Shown piece by piece: positions 55,478 to 63,470 of a DNA stretch of 64,000 nucleotides. This DNA comes from Lentzea guizhouensis (lineage in GTDB: Bacteria; Actinomycetota; Actinomycetes; Mycobacteriales; Pseudonocardiaceae). The translations under genes and the position numbers were made by a program. The notes beneath the pieces were generated by a model, which did no database searches, was not told the origin of the DNA, and saw nothing but the letters and a program-made list of their open reading frames with translations. The stretch spans positions 5,146,001 to 5,210,000 of the forward strand of contig NZ_CP016793.1 of NCBI RefSeq assembly GCF_001701025.1, in the 5' to 3' direction. Position 1 is the stretch's first letter. Each line of letters opens with the position of its first letter.

Positions 55478-56347
55478 TTACTTGGCGACCGTGGCGGTCT
55501 CGATCTTGACTTCCTTCTTCGGCTTGCCACCACCGGGCGACGGGTCCATCGAGCCGTCGTCACCGGCGCGCGCGATGTCGTCGACGATCTTCAGGCCGGG
55601 CTCGCCGATGCTGCCGAAGACCGTGTAGTCGGGGGAGAGCTCGGCCGAGCCGTAGACGATGAAGAACTGGCTGCCGTTCGTGCCCTTGGCCGGGTCGCCC
55701 TTGTCCGGACCGGCGTTCGCCATCGCGAGGTAGCCGCGGCCGTAGGACAGCTCCGGCCACACCTCGTTGTCGAACTTGTAGCCGGGGTGGCCGGAGCCGG
55801 TGCCGCTGGGGTCACCGCACTGCAGCATCTGCAGGCCCTTGGTGGACAGGCGGTGGCACGGCGTGCCGTTGTAGTAGCCCTGCTGCACGAGGCTCTCGAA
55901 GCTGTTGGCGGCACACGGCGCCAGCGCGCGGTCGAGCGTGATCGGCAGGTCGCCCTGGTTCGTCTTCAACGTGACCGCCACCGTGCCCGTGGCGGGGACG
56001 TCGGCCGCGTTCGGCGCGTTCACCTGCTTGGCGGCGGGGGTGGTGTCGTCCTTGCGGTACTCGCAGGAGACCTTCTCGGGGAGCGCCTGCGCCCGCTTGG
56101 GCATCGCCTTGATCTCGGTCGGGATCTCGACCGGGGGCGTGTCGGTCGGGGTCTCCGACGCGGCGGCGTCACCGTTGCCGAAGTCGTGCGTGGAGAGGAA
56201 CCACACGCCGCCTCCGACGAGCGCAACAACGACTACCGTCGAGACGACGGCGATGATGCGACGCTTCTTGGCCCGCTCCTGGCGGTAGACCATCTGACGC
56301 TCAAGCTTGCGCTTGGCTGCCGCGCGTCGCTGCTCGTTGGTGGGCAC
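55478..56347 (-). CDS. Membrane-anchored cyclophilin-type peptidyl-prolyl isomerase
   Basis: 289 residues from the GTG at 56347, with GGGAGGGA upstream. An N-terminal basic stretch and one helix (RIIAVVSTVVVVALVGGGVW, about 29–48) anchor it, followed by a Pro/Thr linker and a cyclophilin domain: VAVTLKTNQGDLPITLDRAL, QGYYNGTPCHRLSTKGLQML, CGDPSGTGSGHPGYKF and KGTNGSQFFIVYG. Some residues of the PPIase site (FHR) are replaced by PCHRL. Extracellular folding helper; matches the M. tuberculosis ppiB (Rv2582) position. Confidence 0.9.
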   Translation of the reverse strand: MPTNEQRRAAAKRKLERQMVYRQERAKKRRIIAVVSTVVVVALVGGGVWFLSTHDFGNGDAAASETPTDTPPVEIPTEIKAMPKRAQALPEKVSCEYRKDDTTPAAKQVNAPNAADVPATGTVAVTLKTNQGDLPITLDRALAPCAANSFESLVQQGYYNGTPCHRLSTKGLQMLQCGDPSGTGSGHPGYKFDNEVWPELSYGRGYLAMANAGPDKGDPAKGTNGSQFFIVYGSAELSPDYTVFGSIGEPGLKIVDDIARAGDDGSMDPSPGGGKPKKEVKIETATVAK

Positions 56348-56461
56348 GTGCTCCCTCCCCAGGGACTCATGCGAATAGGGCGGTCGGCTCGGCAGTCTAG
56401 GGCCTGGGCATATGACCTTTGTGTAGTGGTTACGCTTGGGGTGACTAGGGAGGTTTTCACC

Positions 56462-57157
56462 GTGCTCGTGATCGGGTTCCCGACCGGTGCGCTCCAGGCG
56501 AACTGCTACGTCCTGGCGACCGGCGAGGGTGAGCCTTGCGTGATCATCGACCCTGGTCAGGACGCGGTCGAGCCGATCGAGCAGGCACTGCGCAAGCACC
56601 GGCTCGCCCCGGTCGCCGTCCTGCTCACGCACGGTCACTTCGACCACACGTTCTCCGTCACGCCCGTCTGCGACGGCAACGACATCCCCGCCTGGATCCA
56701 CCCCGACGACGTCGCCATGCTCTCCGACCCGTTGAAGGGCGTCTCGAAGGAGTCGCGCGTCTTCTTCGGCGGCAACCTGGAGATGCGCGAGCCGTCGGAG
56801 GTCCGCGAGCTGACCGACGGCGCCGAGCTCGACCTCGCCAGGCTGAAGATCACCGTCGACCACACACCGGGCCATACCGGCGGGTCGGTGATGTTCCGCT
56901 CCGGCGTGCAGGAAGGCGGTCGCCTCGTGATCTCGGGGGACACGCTCTTCGCCGGTTCCATCGGACGCACCGACCTGCCGGGTGGCGACCACTCGCGCAT
57001 GCTGTCGTCCCTGCAGGACAAGGTCTTGACCTTGCCCGACGACACGGTGGTGCTGCCCGGCCACGGACCGACGACGACCATTGGCCGCGAGCGCGTGACG
57101 AACCCGTATCTGGTTCAGTTGCGAGACGCTCCAGCCGCCCCGCACCGAGGACTGTAG
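56462..57157 (+). CDS. MBL-fold hydrolase (glyoxalase II-like)
   Basis: 231 residues from the GTG at 56462, AGGGAGG upstream. Metallo-beta-lactamase fold: FPTGALQANCYVLATGEGEP, zinc motif LLTHGHFDHTFSV, VDHTPGHTGGSVMF, LVISGDTLFAGSIGRTDLPG and VVLPGHGPTT. Members include hydroxyacylglutathione hydrolase and related thiol-ester hydrolases; in mycothiol organisms the substrate may be a mycothiol thioester. It precedes hisS by 6 bases, as in mycobacteria (Rv2581c). Confidence 0.9.
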   Translation: MLVIGFPTGALQANCYVLATGEGEPCVIIDPGQDAVEPIEQALRKHRLAPVAVLLTHGHFDHTFSVTPVCDGNDIPAWIHPDDVAMLSDPLKGVSKESRVFFGGNLEMREPSEVRELTDGAELDLARLKITVDHTPGHTGGSVMFRSGVQEGGRLVISGDTLFAGSIGRTDLPGGDHSRMLSSLQDKVLTLPDDTVVLPGHGPTTTIGRERVTNPYLVQLRDAPAAPHRGL

Positions 57158-57163
57158 AGAACC

Positions 57164-58411
57164 GTGTTTTCCGCTCCCAAAGGCGTTCCCGACTACATCC
57201 CGCCGACCTCCGCCGCGTTCGCGCACGTCCGGTCGACGCTGACCCGTGCCGCCGAGCTCGCGGGCTACGGCTACATCGAGCTGCCCGTCTTCGAGGACAC
57301 CGCGCTGTTCGCGCGTGGCGTCGGCGAGTCGACCGACGTGGTGTCGAAGGAGATGTACACCTTCGCCGACCGCGGCGACCGCTCCATCACGCTGCGCCCC
57401 GAGGGCACCGCGGGCGTGATGCGGGCCGTGATCGAGCACAGCCTCGACCGCGGCCAGCTGCCGGTGAAGCTCTACTACGCGGGCCAGTTCTTCCGCGCGG
57501 AGGCCCCGCAGGCCGGCCGGTACCGGCAGTTCCACCAGGTCGGCATCGAGGCGATCGGCGTGGACGACCCCGCGCTCGACGCCGAGGTGATCGCCGTCGG
57601 TGACGCGGGTTTCCGCGCGCTCGGCCTGACCGGCTACCGCCTGGAGATCACCTCGCTGGGCGATGCGAACTGCCGTCCGGCATACCGCGAGAAGCTGCAG
57701 GCGTTCCTGTCGCGGTTGCCGCTGGACGAGGCGACCCAGCAGCGCGCCCAGCTGAACCCGTTGCGCGTGCTCGACGACAAACGGCCCGAGGTGCGCGCTC
57801 TGGTCGCCGAGGCGCCGCTGATGGTGGACCACCTGTGCGACGCGTGCCGCGAGCACTACGAGCTCGTGAAGGGCTACCTGACCGAGCTGGGCGTGAAGTT
57901 CGTCGAGAACCCGCGCATGGTCCGCGGCCTCGACTACTACACGAAGACGACGTTCGAGTTCGTGCACGACGGCCTGGGCGCGCAGTCGGGCATCGGCGGC
58001 GGCGGTCGTTACGACGGCCTGATGGCGCAGCTCGGCGGCCAGGAGCTCTCCGGCGTCGGCTTCGGCCTGGGCGTGGACCGCGCGCTGCTGGCGGCCACCG
58101 CCGAGGGCGTGCTGCCGGAGTTCAGCCGGGTCGACGTGATCGGCGTGCCGCTCGGTGAGCCGGCGCGGGCCCGCCTGGTCGCGATCGCGGGCGAGCTGCG
58201 TGCCGCGGGGGTGCGGGTCGACCTCGTCTACGGCGGCAAGTCGATGAAGGCCGGTTTCAAGGCCGCGGACAGGTCGGGTGCGCGGTTGGCGTTGGTGCTG
58301 GGCGAGCGCGACCTGGAGGCGGGCATCATCGGCGTGAAGACGTTGGCGACGGGCGAGCAGGTGTCCGTGGCGCTGAGCGACGTGGTCGAGGCGGTGCGGA
58401 CAGCCCTGTGA
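57164..58411 (+). CDS. hisS: Histidyl-tRNA synthetase
   Basis: 415 residues. Class II synthetase: motif 2 region [20 protein letters not shown], the histidine-binding [20 protein letters not shown] and [15 protein letters not shown], and the C-terminal anticodon-binding domain ([20 protein letters not shown]). Motif 1 is replaced by the [21 protein letters not shown]-terminus. GTG start. Ends 4 bases into the next gene. Confidence 0.96.
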   Translation: MFSAPKGVPDYIPPTSAAFAHVRSTLTRAAELAGYGYIELPVFEDTALFARGVGESTDVVSKEMYTFADRGDRSITLRPEGTAGVMRAVIEHSLDRGQLPVKLYYAGQFFRAEAPQAGRYRQFHQVGIEAIGVDDPALDAEVIAVGDAGFRALGLTGYRLEITSLGDANCRPAYREKLQAFLSRLPLDEATQQRAQLNPLRVLDDKRPEVRALVAEAPLMVDHLCDACREHYELVKGYLTELGVKFVENPRMVRGLDYYTKTTFEFVHDGLGAQSGIGGGGRYDGLMAQLGGQELSGVGFGLGVDRALLAATAEGVLPEFSRVDVIGVPLGEPARARLVAIAGELRAAGVRVDLVYGGKSMKAGFKAADRSGARLALVLGERDLEAGIIGVKTLATGEQVSVALSDVVEAVRTAL

Positions 58412-59037
58412 GCTCCGACGACAAGCTCTCCCTGGACCTGCTGGACAAGGTGACCGTCCGCAAGCGCGCCCGCATGGTCGCGATCGGCGGTTTCATGGTG
58501 GCGCTGGCGTTCGGCGCCATCGTCGGCTTCATCGGCGGCCGCTGGGCCGGCGTGATCACGTTCCTGATCGTGTCGCTGCCCGTCGTCCTGCTGGCCATGT
58601 CCGAGGCCCGCCGCACGGTGTGGCTGGAGGGCAGTGCGGTGAACGTGCGCGCGTTCGGCACCCGCACCGTCGACCTGTTCACCGCGGACGGCCTCGACCT
58701 GCTGGTCACCGACCTGCGCGGTGCCAGGACCGTCGGCCTGTTCGTGCGCGGCAACAAGAAGGCGATCAACGTCGCCCTGTCGATGTACTCCGGTGTGGGC
58801 GGCCGCGAGCTGGGCATCTACCAGCTGCGCCGCCTCGCCGACACGCTGGCGGGCCGCGGTGACACGCCAGGGCTGGTGTTCTCGGAGCTCCTCGTCGCCC
58901 AGCTGCGGGCGGAGGCCCGCGGGGTGGCGCCGGCCGAGCGGCCGCTGTACCGGCTGGGGTCGCTGGCACCGGCGGGGCGGATGGCGCAGAAGCTGCATCC
59001 TGACGCCGTGTCGAAGTTCGTGACGTCGCTGGACTAG
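58408..59037 (+). CDS. Membrane protein with C-terminal soluble domain
   Basis: 209 residues, GTG start overlapping hisS by 4 bases. Two helices near the N-terminus ([20 protein letters not shown], and [20 protein letters not shown]), then a soluble part ([35 protein letters not shown]). Conserved uncharacterised actinobacterial type found after hisS; function unknown. Confidence 0.72.
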   Translation: MSSDDKLSLDLLDKVTVRKRARMVAIGGFMVALAFGAIVGFIGGRWAGVITFLIVSLPVVLLAMSEARRTVWLEGSAVNVRAFGTRTVDLFTADGLDLLVTDLRGARTVGLFVRGNKKAINVALSMYSGVGGRELGIYQLRRLADTLAGRGDTPGLVFSELLVAQLRAEARGVAPAERPLYRLGSLAPAGRMAQKLHPDAVSKFVTSLD

Positions 59038-59062
59038 CTCCTCCCACCCCGCCGCTGCTCCT

Positions 59063-59213
59063 GACGTCTGCAAGTACCACCAACTCAACATCAACACGCA
59101 CTTTTCTGCACCCAACTGCTCCGAGGCGCCCGAGCGTTGATTCGCCGGACGCCGAACGGGTTGGGTGTAGTTGAGGTCGATCGGATCAAGAGTTGGTAGT
59201 ACTTGCAGACGTC
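59063..59213. mobile_element. 151-bp inverted-repeat element, MITE-like
   Basis: Terminal inverted repeats of 23 bp (GACGTCTGCAAGTACCACCA and AACT… complement), 22 of 23 matching, at 59063–59085 and 59191–59213. Inside, CTGCACCCAAC and GTTGGGTGTAG also pair, so the element can fold into a nested hairpin. It contains no gene. It lies between the convergent membrane-protein and spermidine-synthase-like genes. A small non-autonomous transposable element or a long hairpin is inferred; no clear target duplication was seen. Confidence 0.6.
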
Positions 59214-59235
59214 GATGGGCAACAAGGGGAACGGA

Positions 59236-60072
59236 CTACGTGCCCCAGAGCCCCGATGGCGGCGCCGGCGACAGCGTCGCCGTCTCGTCCGTCGTCACGG
59301 GCGCGCCGCCGATGAACTTCGTCAGCCCCGTCCCGTGCTCCACCCGGCCCTGGAACGGGTCGCTCGCCGTCGCACGGGTCAGCTGCTGCATCGGCAGCCC
59401 CGTGTGCGAAGCGAAGATGACCAGATTTCCGAACCGCCGCCCGCGGAACACGCCCGGTTCGGCGAGCACGCACACATGCTCGAACACCGCGCGCACGGTC
59501 GCGCATTGCGAACGTGCGAACTGCAGGCCGTTGCCGTCACCGATGTTCGCCGCGTAGACGCCGTCGCCGGCCAACGCGTCCGACGCCTGCCGCACGTACT
59601 CCACCGACGTCAGGTGCGCCGGTGTGCGTGCTCCCGCGAAGCAGTCCGAGACGATCAGGTCGAACGAGCCGGGGCGGGTGCGGGCCAGCACCGCGCGGGC
59701 GTCGCCGGTGGTGATCTTCACGCGTGGTGGCGGTGGCAGCTCGCGGCGGATGAACGCGATCAGGCCCGCGTCGATCTCCGCCACCTGCTGCGTCGAGCGC
59801 GGCACGGTCGCCGCCACGTAGCGGGCCAGCGTCAGCGCGCCGCCGCCGAGGTGCAGGACGCGGGCCGGTGCGACGAGGTCGACCACGTGGCCGAGGCGCC
59901 GGACGTACTCGAACTCCAGGTAGGTCGGGTCGTCGAGGTCCACATGCGACTGCGGGGTTCCGTTGACCCGCAACGTCCACGAGCTCCGCGAGCCCACCTC
60001 GGGGACCAGTTCGGCGACGCCGGAGTCGATCGACTCGGTGATCGCCTCTGCCTCGGGCCGCTGTCTTCCCAC
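59236..60072 (-). CDS. Spermidine synthase-like methyltransferase-fold protein
   Basis: 278 residues; GTG start. Spermidine synthase-like Rossmann domain: LGHVVDLVAPARVLHLGGGA then LTLARYVAATVPRSTQQVAE, IDAGLIAFIRRELP and IVSDCFAGARTPAHLTSVEY. The SAM-type motif GGGALTLA is intact; the polyamine-pocket aspartates are only partly conserved, so it may not make spermidine. Such proteins in actinobacteria are called fused or spermidine-synthase-like. No polyamine genes adjoin it. Confidence 0.78.
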   Translation of the reverse strand: MGRQRPEAEAITESIDSGVAELVPEVGSRSSWTLRVNGTPQSHVDLDDPTYLEFEYVRRLGHVVDLVAPARVLHLGGGALTLARYVAATVPRSTQQVAEIDAGLIAFIRRELPPPPRVKITTGDARAVLARTRPGSFDLIVSDCFAGARTPAHLTSVEYVRQASDALAGDGVYAANIGDGNGLQFARSQCATVRAVFEHVCVLAEPGVFRGRRFGNLVIFASHTGLPMQQLTRATASDPFQGRVEHGTGLTKFIGGAPVTTDETATLSPAPPSGLWGT

Positions 60073-60134
60073 TGCTCTATCCTCTCACTGCTCATCTCCT
60101 TCTCGGGGTGCGCGCCGTGAAGAGGAGGACGTAA

Positions 60135-60488
60135 GTGCAGGTCATCGCGAACATCTTGATCGCCCTGGTGGCGCTCATCCACATCTACATCGTGGTCTTG
60201 GAGATGTTCCTCTGGACGACTCCGCGCGGGCAGAAGGCGTTCGGCATCACGGCGGAGTTCGCCGAGCAGTCGAAGGCGCTCGCGGCGAACCAGGGCCTCT
60301 ACAACGGGTTCCTGGCCGCCGGCCTGGTCTACGCGCTCATCCGGCAGGACTTCGGGGCGTCCGTGCTGTTCACCGTGTTCGTGATCGTCGCGGGCATCTA
60401 CGGCACGTTCACGGCGAGCCGGAAGATCTTCTTCGTGCAGGTGGTGCCGGGCGCGCTGGCGCTGCTCTTCGTGCTGCTCGCTCACTAG
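60135..60488 (+). CDS. DUF1304 small membrane protein
   Basis: 117 residues; GTG start with GAGGAGGACGTAA upstream. Four helices (ANILIALVALIHIYIVVLEM, then NGFLAAGLVYALIRQDFGAS, LFTVFVIVAGIYGTFTASRK, VVPGALALLFVLLAH) with the LWTTPRGQKAFGI motif of DUF1304. Function unknown. Its 3' end overlaps the convergent YibE/F gene by 80 bases. Confidence 0.85.
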   Translation: MQVIANILIALVALIHIYIVVLEMFLWTTPRGQKAFGITAEFAEQSKALAANQGLYNGFLAAGLVYALIRQDFGASVLFTVFVIVAGIYGTFTASRKIFFVQVVPGALALLFVLLAH

Positions 60489-61830
60489 GGCGCACCCACG
60501 GCCCCTTGTCGGGGTCGTAGCCGTAGAGGTCGCCCTCGATCCGGGTGCGCGCGGGTTTCGCAGCGGGTTTCGCAGCTGGCTCCACCGCGGGCTTCGCGCG
60601 CTTCACGGTCTTGGGTTCCGGCTCGGGTTCGGGTTCCGGCTCGGGATCCGGGGCCGCGACGGGGGTGACCTCCTGGCGCACCGCCACGAGCGCGGCCAGC
60701 GCCGTGGTCACCGGCACCGCCGCGACCAGGCCGATGCTGCCGACCAGCGTGCGCACGATCTCCTGCGCGATCTGCTGCGCCGTCAGGATCTCGCCCATCG
60801 ACCGCCCGGCCAGCGAGATCGCGAGCAGCAACGGCAGCGCCGCGCCCGCGTATGCCATGACGAGCGTGTTCACGACCGACGACATGTGGTCGCGGCCGAT
60901 CCGCGACCCGGCGGCGAAGAGCTCGCCCCAGGTCAGCTTCTCGTTGGCGCGCCGGAGCTCCCACACGGCGCTGGTCTGCGTCACGGTCACGTCGTCCAGC
61001 ACGCCCAGCGCGCCGATTATCGTGCCCGCGAGCAGCAGCCCGCGCGTGTCGATGTCGGTGCCCAGCACCGTGACGAGGTTGATCGTGTCCTCGTCGAGGC
61101 CGGTCAGCCGCGACGCCCACGAGAACACCGCGCCCAGCACACCGATCAGCACGAGGCTGACCAACGTGCCCAGCACCGCCGTGGACGTTCTCGCGGAGAC
61201 GCCGTGCGACAGGTAGAGCACCACGAACATGATCAGCCCGGCGCCGACGACCGCGACCATCAACGGGTTCTCACCGGCCAGGATCGCCGGCAGCACGAAC
61301 AGCACCAGCACCACGAAGCTCAGCAGCAACGCACCCAGCGCCGCGAGCCCCTTCCACCTGCCGAGCAGCAGCACGGCGGCCGCGAACAGCACCGCCAGCA
61401 GCGCGAGCGACCAGCCGCGCTGGTAGTCGACGATCTGGTAGGACTCTGCCGCCTGCGGCTGACTGCCCGAATAGGACAGCACGACCTCGTCACCGGTCTG
61501 GTAGCGCGGCGCGCCCGGCCCGCGCAGGGTCGGGATCGTGACGCTCTGCCCGTTCGCGTCCCCGTCAGACATCTTCACGGTGACGGAGGTGCAGTTCTCG
61601 CCGCACACCCCGTCCTGCACACCCGTGACGACCGCGTTGACCGGCTTCTGGTGCAGGCCGACCTGCGCGCCGGTGCGCTGTTCGTGACCGAACGGGTACA
61701 GCAGCACGGCGCCGGCCACGGTCGCCAGCACCAACGGCACCAGCAGCCACGTCAGCAACGTCCTCACGCGCTGCGAGGCCGGTTCCGCCGCTGAGTGACT
61801 ATGCCCGTGACCGTGACCCACGCGTGACAT
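60409..61830 (-). CDS. YibE/F-like membrane protein
   Basis: 473 residues as an open frame. Starts MSRVGHGHGHSHSAAEPA, has a Cys-bearing outside loop (QDGVCGENCTSVTVKMSDGD) and the YibE/F core of many helices (GLAALGALLLSFVVLVLFVL, TRGLLLAGTIIGALGVLDDV). The C-terminus has a run of Pro-Glu and Lys-Ala-Pro. The last 30 residues overlap the DUF1304 gene and read as Arg/Ala/Pro nonsense, and a stop in the adjacent frame lies at the end of DPDKGPWVRP, so the real end may be about 60485 with one base missing. Function of the family is unknown; transport is suspected. Confidence 0.75.
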   Translation of the reverse strand: MSRVGHGHGHSHSAAEPASQRVRTLLTWLLVPLVLATVAGAVLLYPFGHEQRTGAQVGLHQKPVNAVVTGVQDGVCGENCTSVTVKMSDGDANGQSVTIPTLRGPGAPRYQTGDEVVLSYSGSQPQAAESYQIVDYQRGWSLALLAVLFAAAVLLLGRWKGLAALGALLLSFVVLVLFVLPAILAGENPLMVAVVGAGLIMFVVLYLSHGVSARTSTAVLGTLVSLVLIGVLGAVFSWASRLTGLDEDTINLVTVLGTDIDTRGLLLAGTIIGALGVLDDVTVTQTSAVWELRRANEKLTWGELFAAGSRIGRDHMSSVVNTLVMAYAGAALPLLLAISLAGRSMGEILTAQQIAQEIVRTLVGSIGLVAAVPVTTALAALVAVRQEVTPVAAPDPEPEPEPEPEPKTVKRAKPAVEPAAKPAAKPARTRIEGDLYGYDPDKGPWVRPSERAARRAAPARPAPPARRRSSGSP

Positions 61831-62860
61831 CCTGCCGCATCAGCCGTTCGACCTCTGTGACGGCCGTGGCGAACCTGTTCTCGGTCAGCTTCACCCACGG
61901 GACGCCGCGCTGGGCGAGCTCGCGTTCGAACAGGCCCGTCATCCACTCCCTGAGGTGCTCGCCGTCGCGCCAGCCGTCCTGTTCGAACGGAACGCCGAGG
62001 TGGTCGGTCAGCAGGTACAGGTGCGGCTCGGTGCCCTGGTGGACCTCGGGCCGGAAACCGAGGTAGCGCTCTCCCCAGACGGTCGCGGCGAACGCGTCGT
62101 TGTCCGCGACGACCAGCGGCGCGGTCTCGGCCCAGAGTCGTCTTTCCTGTTCGCGCGCGACGTCCTCGAAGTCGCCGAGCGTCCACACCAAACCGTCCAC
62201 AGTGGCTGTTGCGTCAAACGCTTGCGCGGCTTTGAGCTTGTGCTCGGTGTGCTCCCGGCCGTACTCGGGGATCCAGGGCGCGCCGAAGTGCGCCGCCAGC
62301 TGTTTGGACAGCGTGGTCGTGCCGGTGCTCTCCGCGCCCAGCACGACGACCCGGCGGGCCAGACCGCGTTGCGTGGCGGGGGAGAGGTGGTGCCAGTGCG
62401 CGACCGGGTCCGTGCGCACGGCGGTGCCGGAGACGGCGTGCGTGGTGCGGTCGAGATCCACGAGCACGTGCTCCGCGCCCAGCCGGCGGGCGAGCTCGTC
62501 GCCGTACTTCTCGCTGGAGAACACGACGTCGACCGGAGCTCTGTGCGGTTCCCCGTCGGCGATCGCGCGCCGGGCGAGCACCGCCTTGGTGAGCTCGACG
62601 TGCAGCGACCAGATGTGGTCGTCGTCGAAGTCCATGGGGTGGTCGTCCAAGTCGCCGACAACGCGTACACCGTCGGTATACCGGTGGTGTTCAGCCAGCC
62701 ACTCGACGCGGTGTGCGAGCGGTATGGCCTCTGTGGACGCCGCGAGCACCGTGACCGTGGTGCGCGTGCTGCGTGCCGCGGCCGTCTCGATCAGGTGGTG
62801 GTGGCCGTTGTGCGGTGGGTAGAACTTGCCGAGCACCAACGCGTGGTCGAACTCCTTCAC
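61799..62860 (-). CDS. nadR: NadR-like NMN adenylyltransferase / ribosylnicotinamide kinase
   Basis: 353 residues from the GTG at 62860, overlapping pnuC (GTGA). Nucleotidylyltransferase domain with GKFYPPHNGHHHLI (HxGH-type) and, in the C-terminal half, the kinase P-loop VVVLGAESTGTTTLSKQLAA. The combination is NadR: it phosphorylates nicotinamide riboside and adenylylates NMN to NAD. The E. coli-type DNA-binding N-terminus is absent. Paired with pnuC, it forms a salvage pathway for nicotinamide riboside. Confidence 0.9.
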   Translation of the reverse strand: MKEFDHALVLGKFYPPHNGHHHLIETAAARSTRTTVTVLAASTEAIPLAHRVEWLAEHHRYTDGVRVVGDLDDHPMDFDDDHIWSLHVELTKAVLARRAIADGEPHRAPVDVVFSSEKYGDELARRLGAEHVLVDLDRTTHAVSGTAVRTDPVAHWHHLSPATQRGLARRVVVLGAESTGTTTLSKQLAAHFGAPWIPEYGREHTEHKLKAAQAFDATATVDGLVWTLGDFEDVAREQERRLWAETAPLVVADNDAFAATVWGERYLGFRPEVHQGTEPHLYLLTDHLGVPFEQDGWRDGEHLREWMTGLFERELAQRGVPWVKLTENRFATAVTEVERLMRQDVTRGSRSRA

Positions 62861-63426
62861 ACGCGCACCTCGTCCTTGAGGTCCTTCGTCCAGTTCCGCA
62901 GCCCGATCACGCACAGCACCATGAACCCCACGTACAACACTGCTGTCAGGTACAGCTCCTTGTACGCGTAGAGCGGCACGTAGATGACGTCCGCGGCGAT
63001 CCACAGCCACCAGCACTCGACCTTCTTGCGCGCCTGTCCCCAAGTGGCCAGGAGGGACAGCACGGTCGTGATCGCGTCCCAGAACGGCACCGTCGACTGC
63101 GTGAAACTGATGAGGATCCAGTGCAGTAGAGCGGTTCCTGCGACTCCTGTGACTGCGAGGGTGATCCACTGGTTCGTGGTCGTGCGACCGACTTTCAGGG
63201 TGCTGTGCTGCTCGCCGCCGCGCACCCACGCCCACCACCCGTAGACCGCCAGGACCATGTAGACGACCTGCAGCCCGGAGTCCGCGTAGAGCCCGCTTCC
63301 CCAGAACAGCACCAAGAACGCGATGTTGTTGGCGATCCCGATGGGCCAGTTCCAGGGGTTCTGGCGGGCGACCAGCCACACGCAGAGTGCGCCGGTGACG
63401 AAGCCTGCAACCTCAATGGGTGACAC
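62857..63426 (-). CDS. pnuC: Nicotinamide riboside transporter PnuC
   Basis: 189 residues from the GTG at 63426, AAGGAGAGC upstream; a longer start at 63516 would overlap the LexA box. Seven-helix membrane protein: EVAGFVTGALCVWLVARQNP and WNWPIGIANNIAFLVLFW, VLAVYGWWAWVRGG, LIS..PFWDAITTVLSLLAT. The NWPIG and WAWV features are PnuC-like. Imports nicotinamide riboside for NadR, whose gene follows with overlap. Confidence 0.92.
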   Translation of the reverse strand: MSPIEVAGFVTGALCVWLVARQNPWNWPIGIANNIAFLVLFWGSGLYADSGLQVVYMVLAVYGWWAWVRGGEQHSTLKVGRTTTNQWITLAVTGVAGTALLHWILISFTQSTVPFWDAITTVLSLLATWGQARKKVECWWLWIAADVIYVPLYAYKELYLTAVLYVGFMVLCVIGLRNWTKDLKDEVRV

Positions 63427-63446
63427 GTGCTCTCCTTGACCGGTGT

Positions 63447-63462
63447 TCGAACATGTGTTCGA
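63447..63462. promoter_or_regulatory. Perfect LexA (SOS) box
   Basis: TCGAAC-ATGT-GTTCGA, an exact match to the actinobacterial SOS consensus. It ends 9 bases before the GTG of the radical SAM gene and 21 bases from the pnuC start. LexA would repress the radical SAM gene and perhaps pnuC until DNA damage. Confidence 0.88.
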
Positions 63463-63470
63463 ATCGAGGT

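Noticed and set aside
59063..59213. The same inverted repeat taken as a terminator or integron attC site
   Set aside because: Arms are 105 bases apart, far too much for a terminator, and no integrase or attC core is present.
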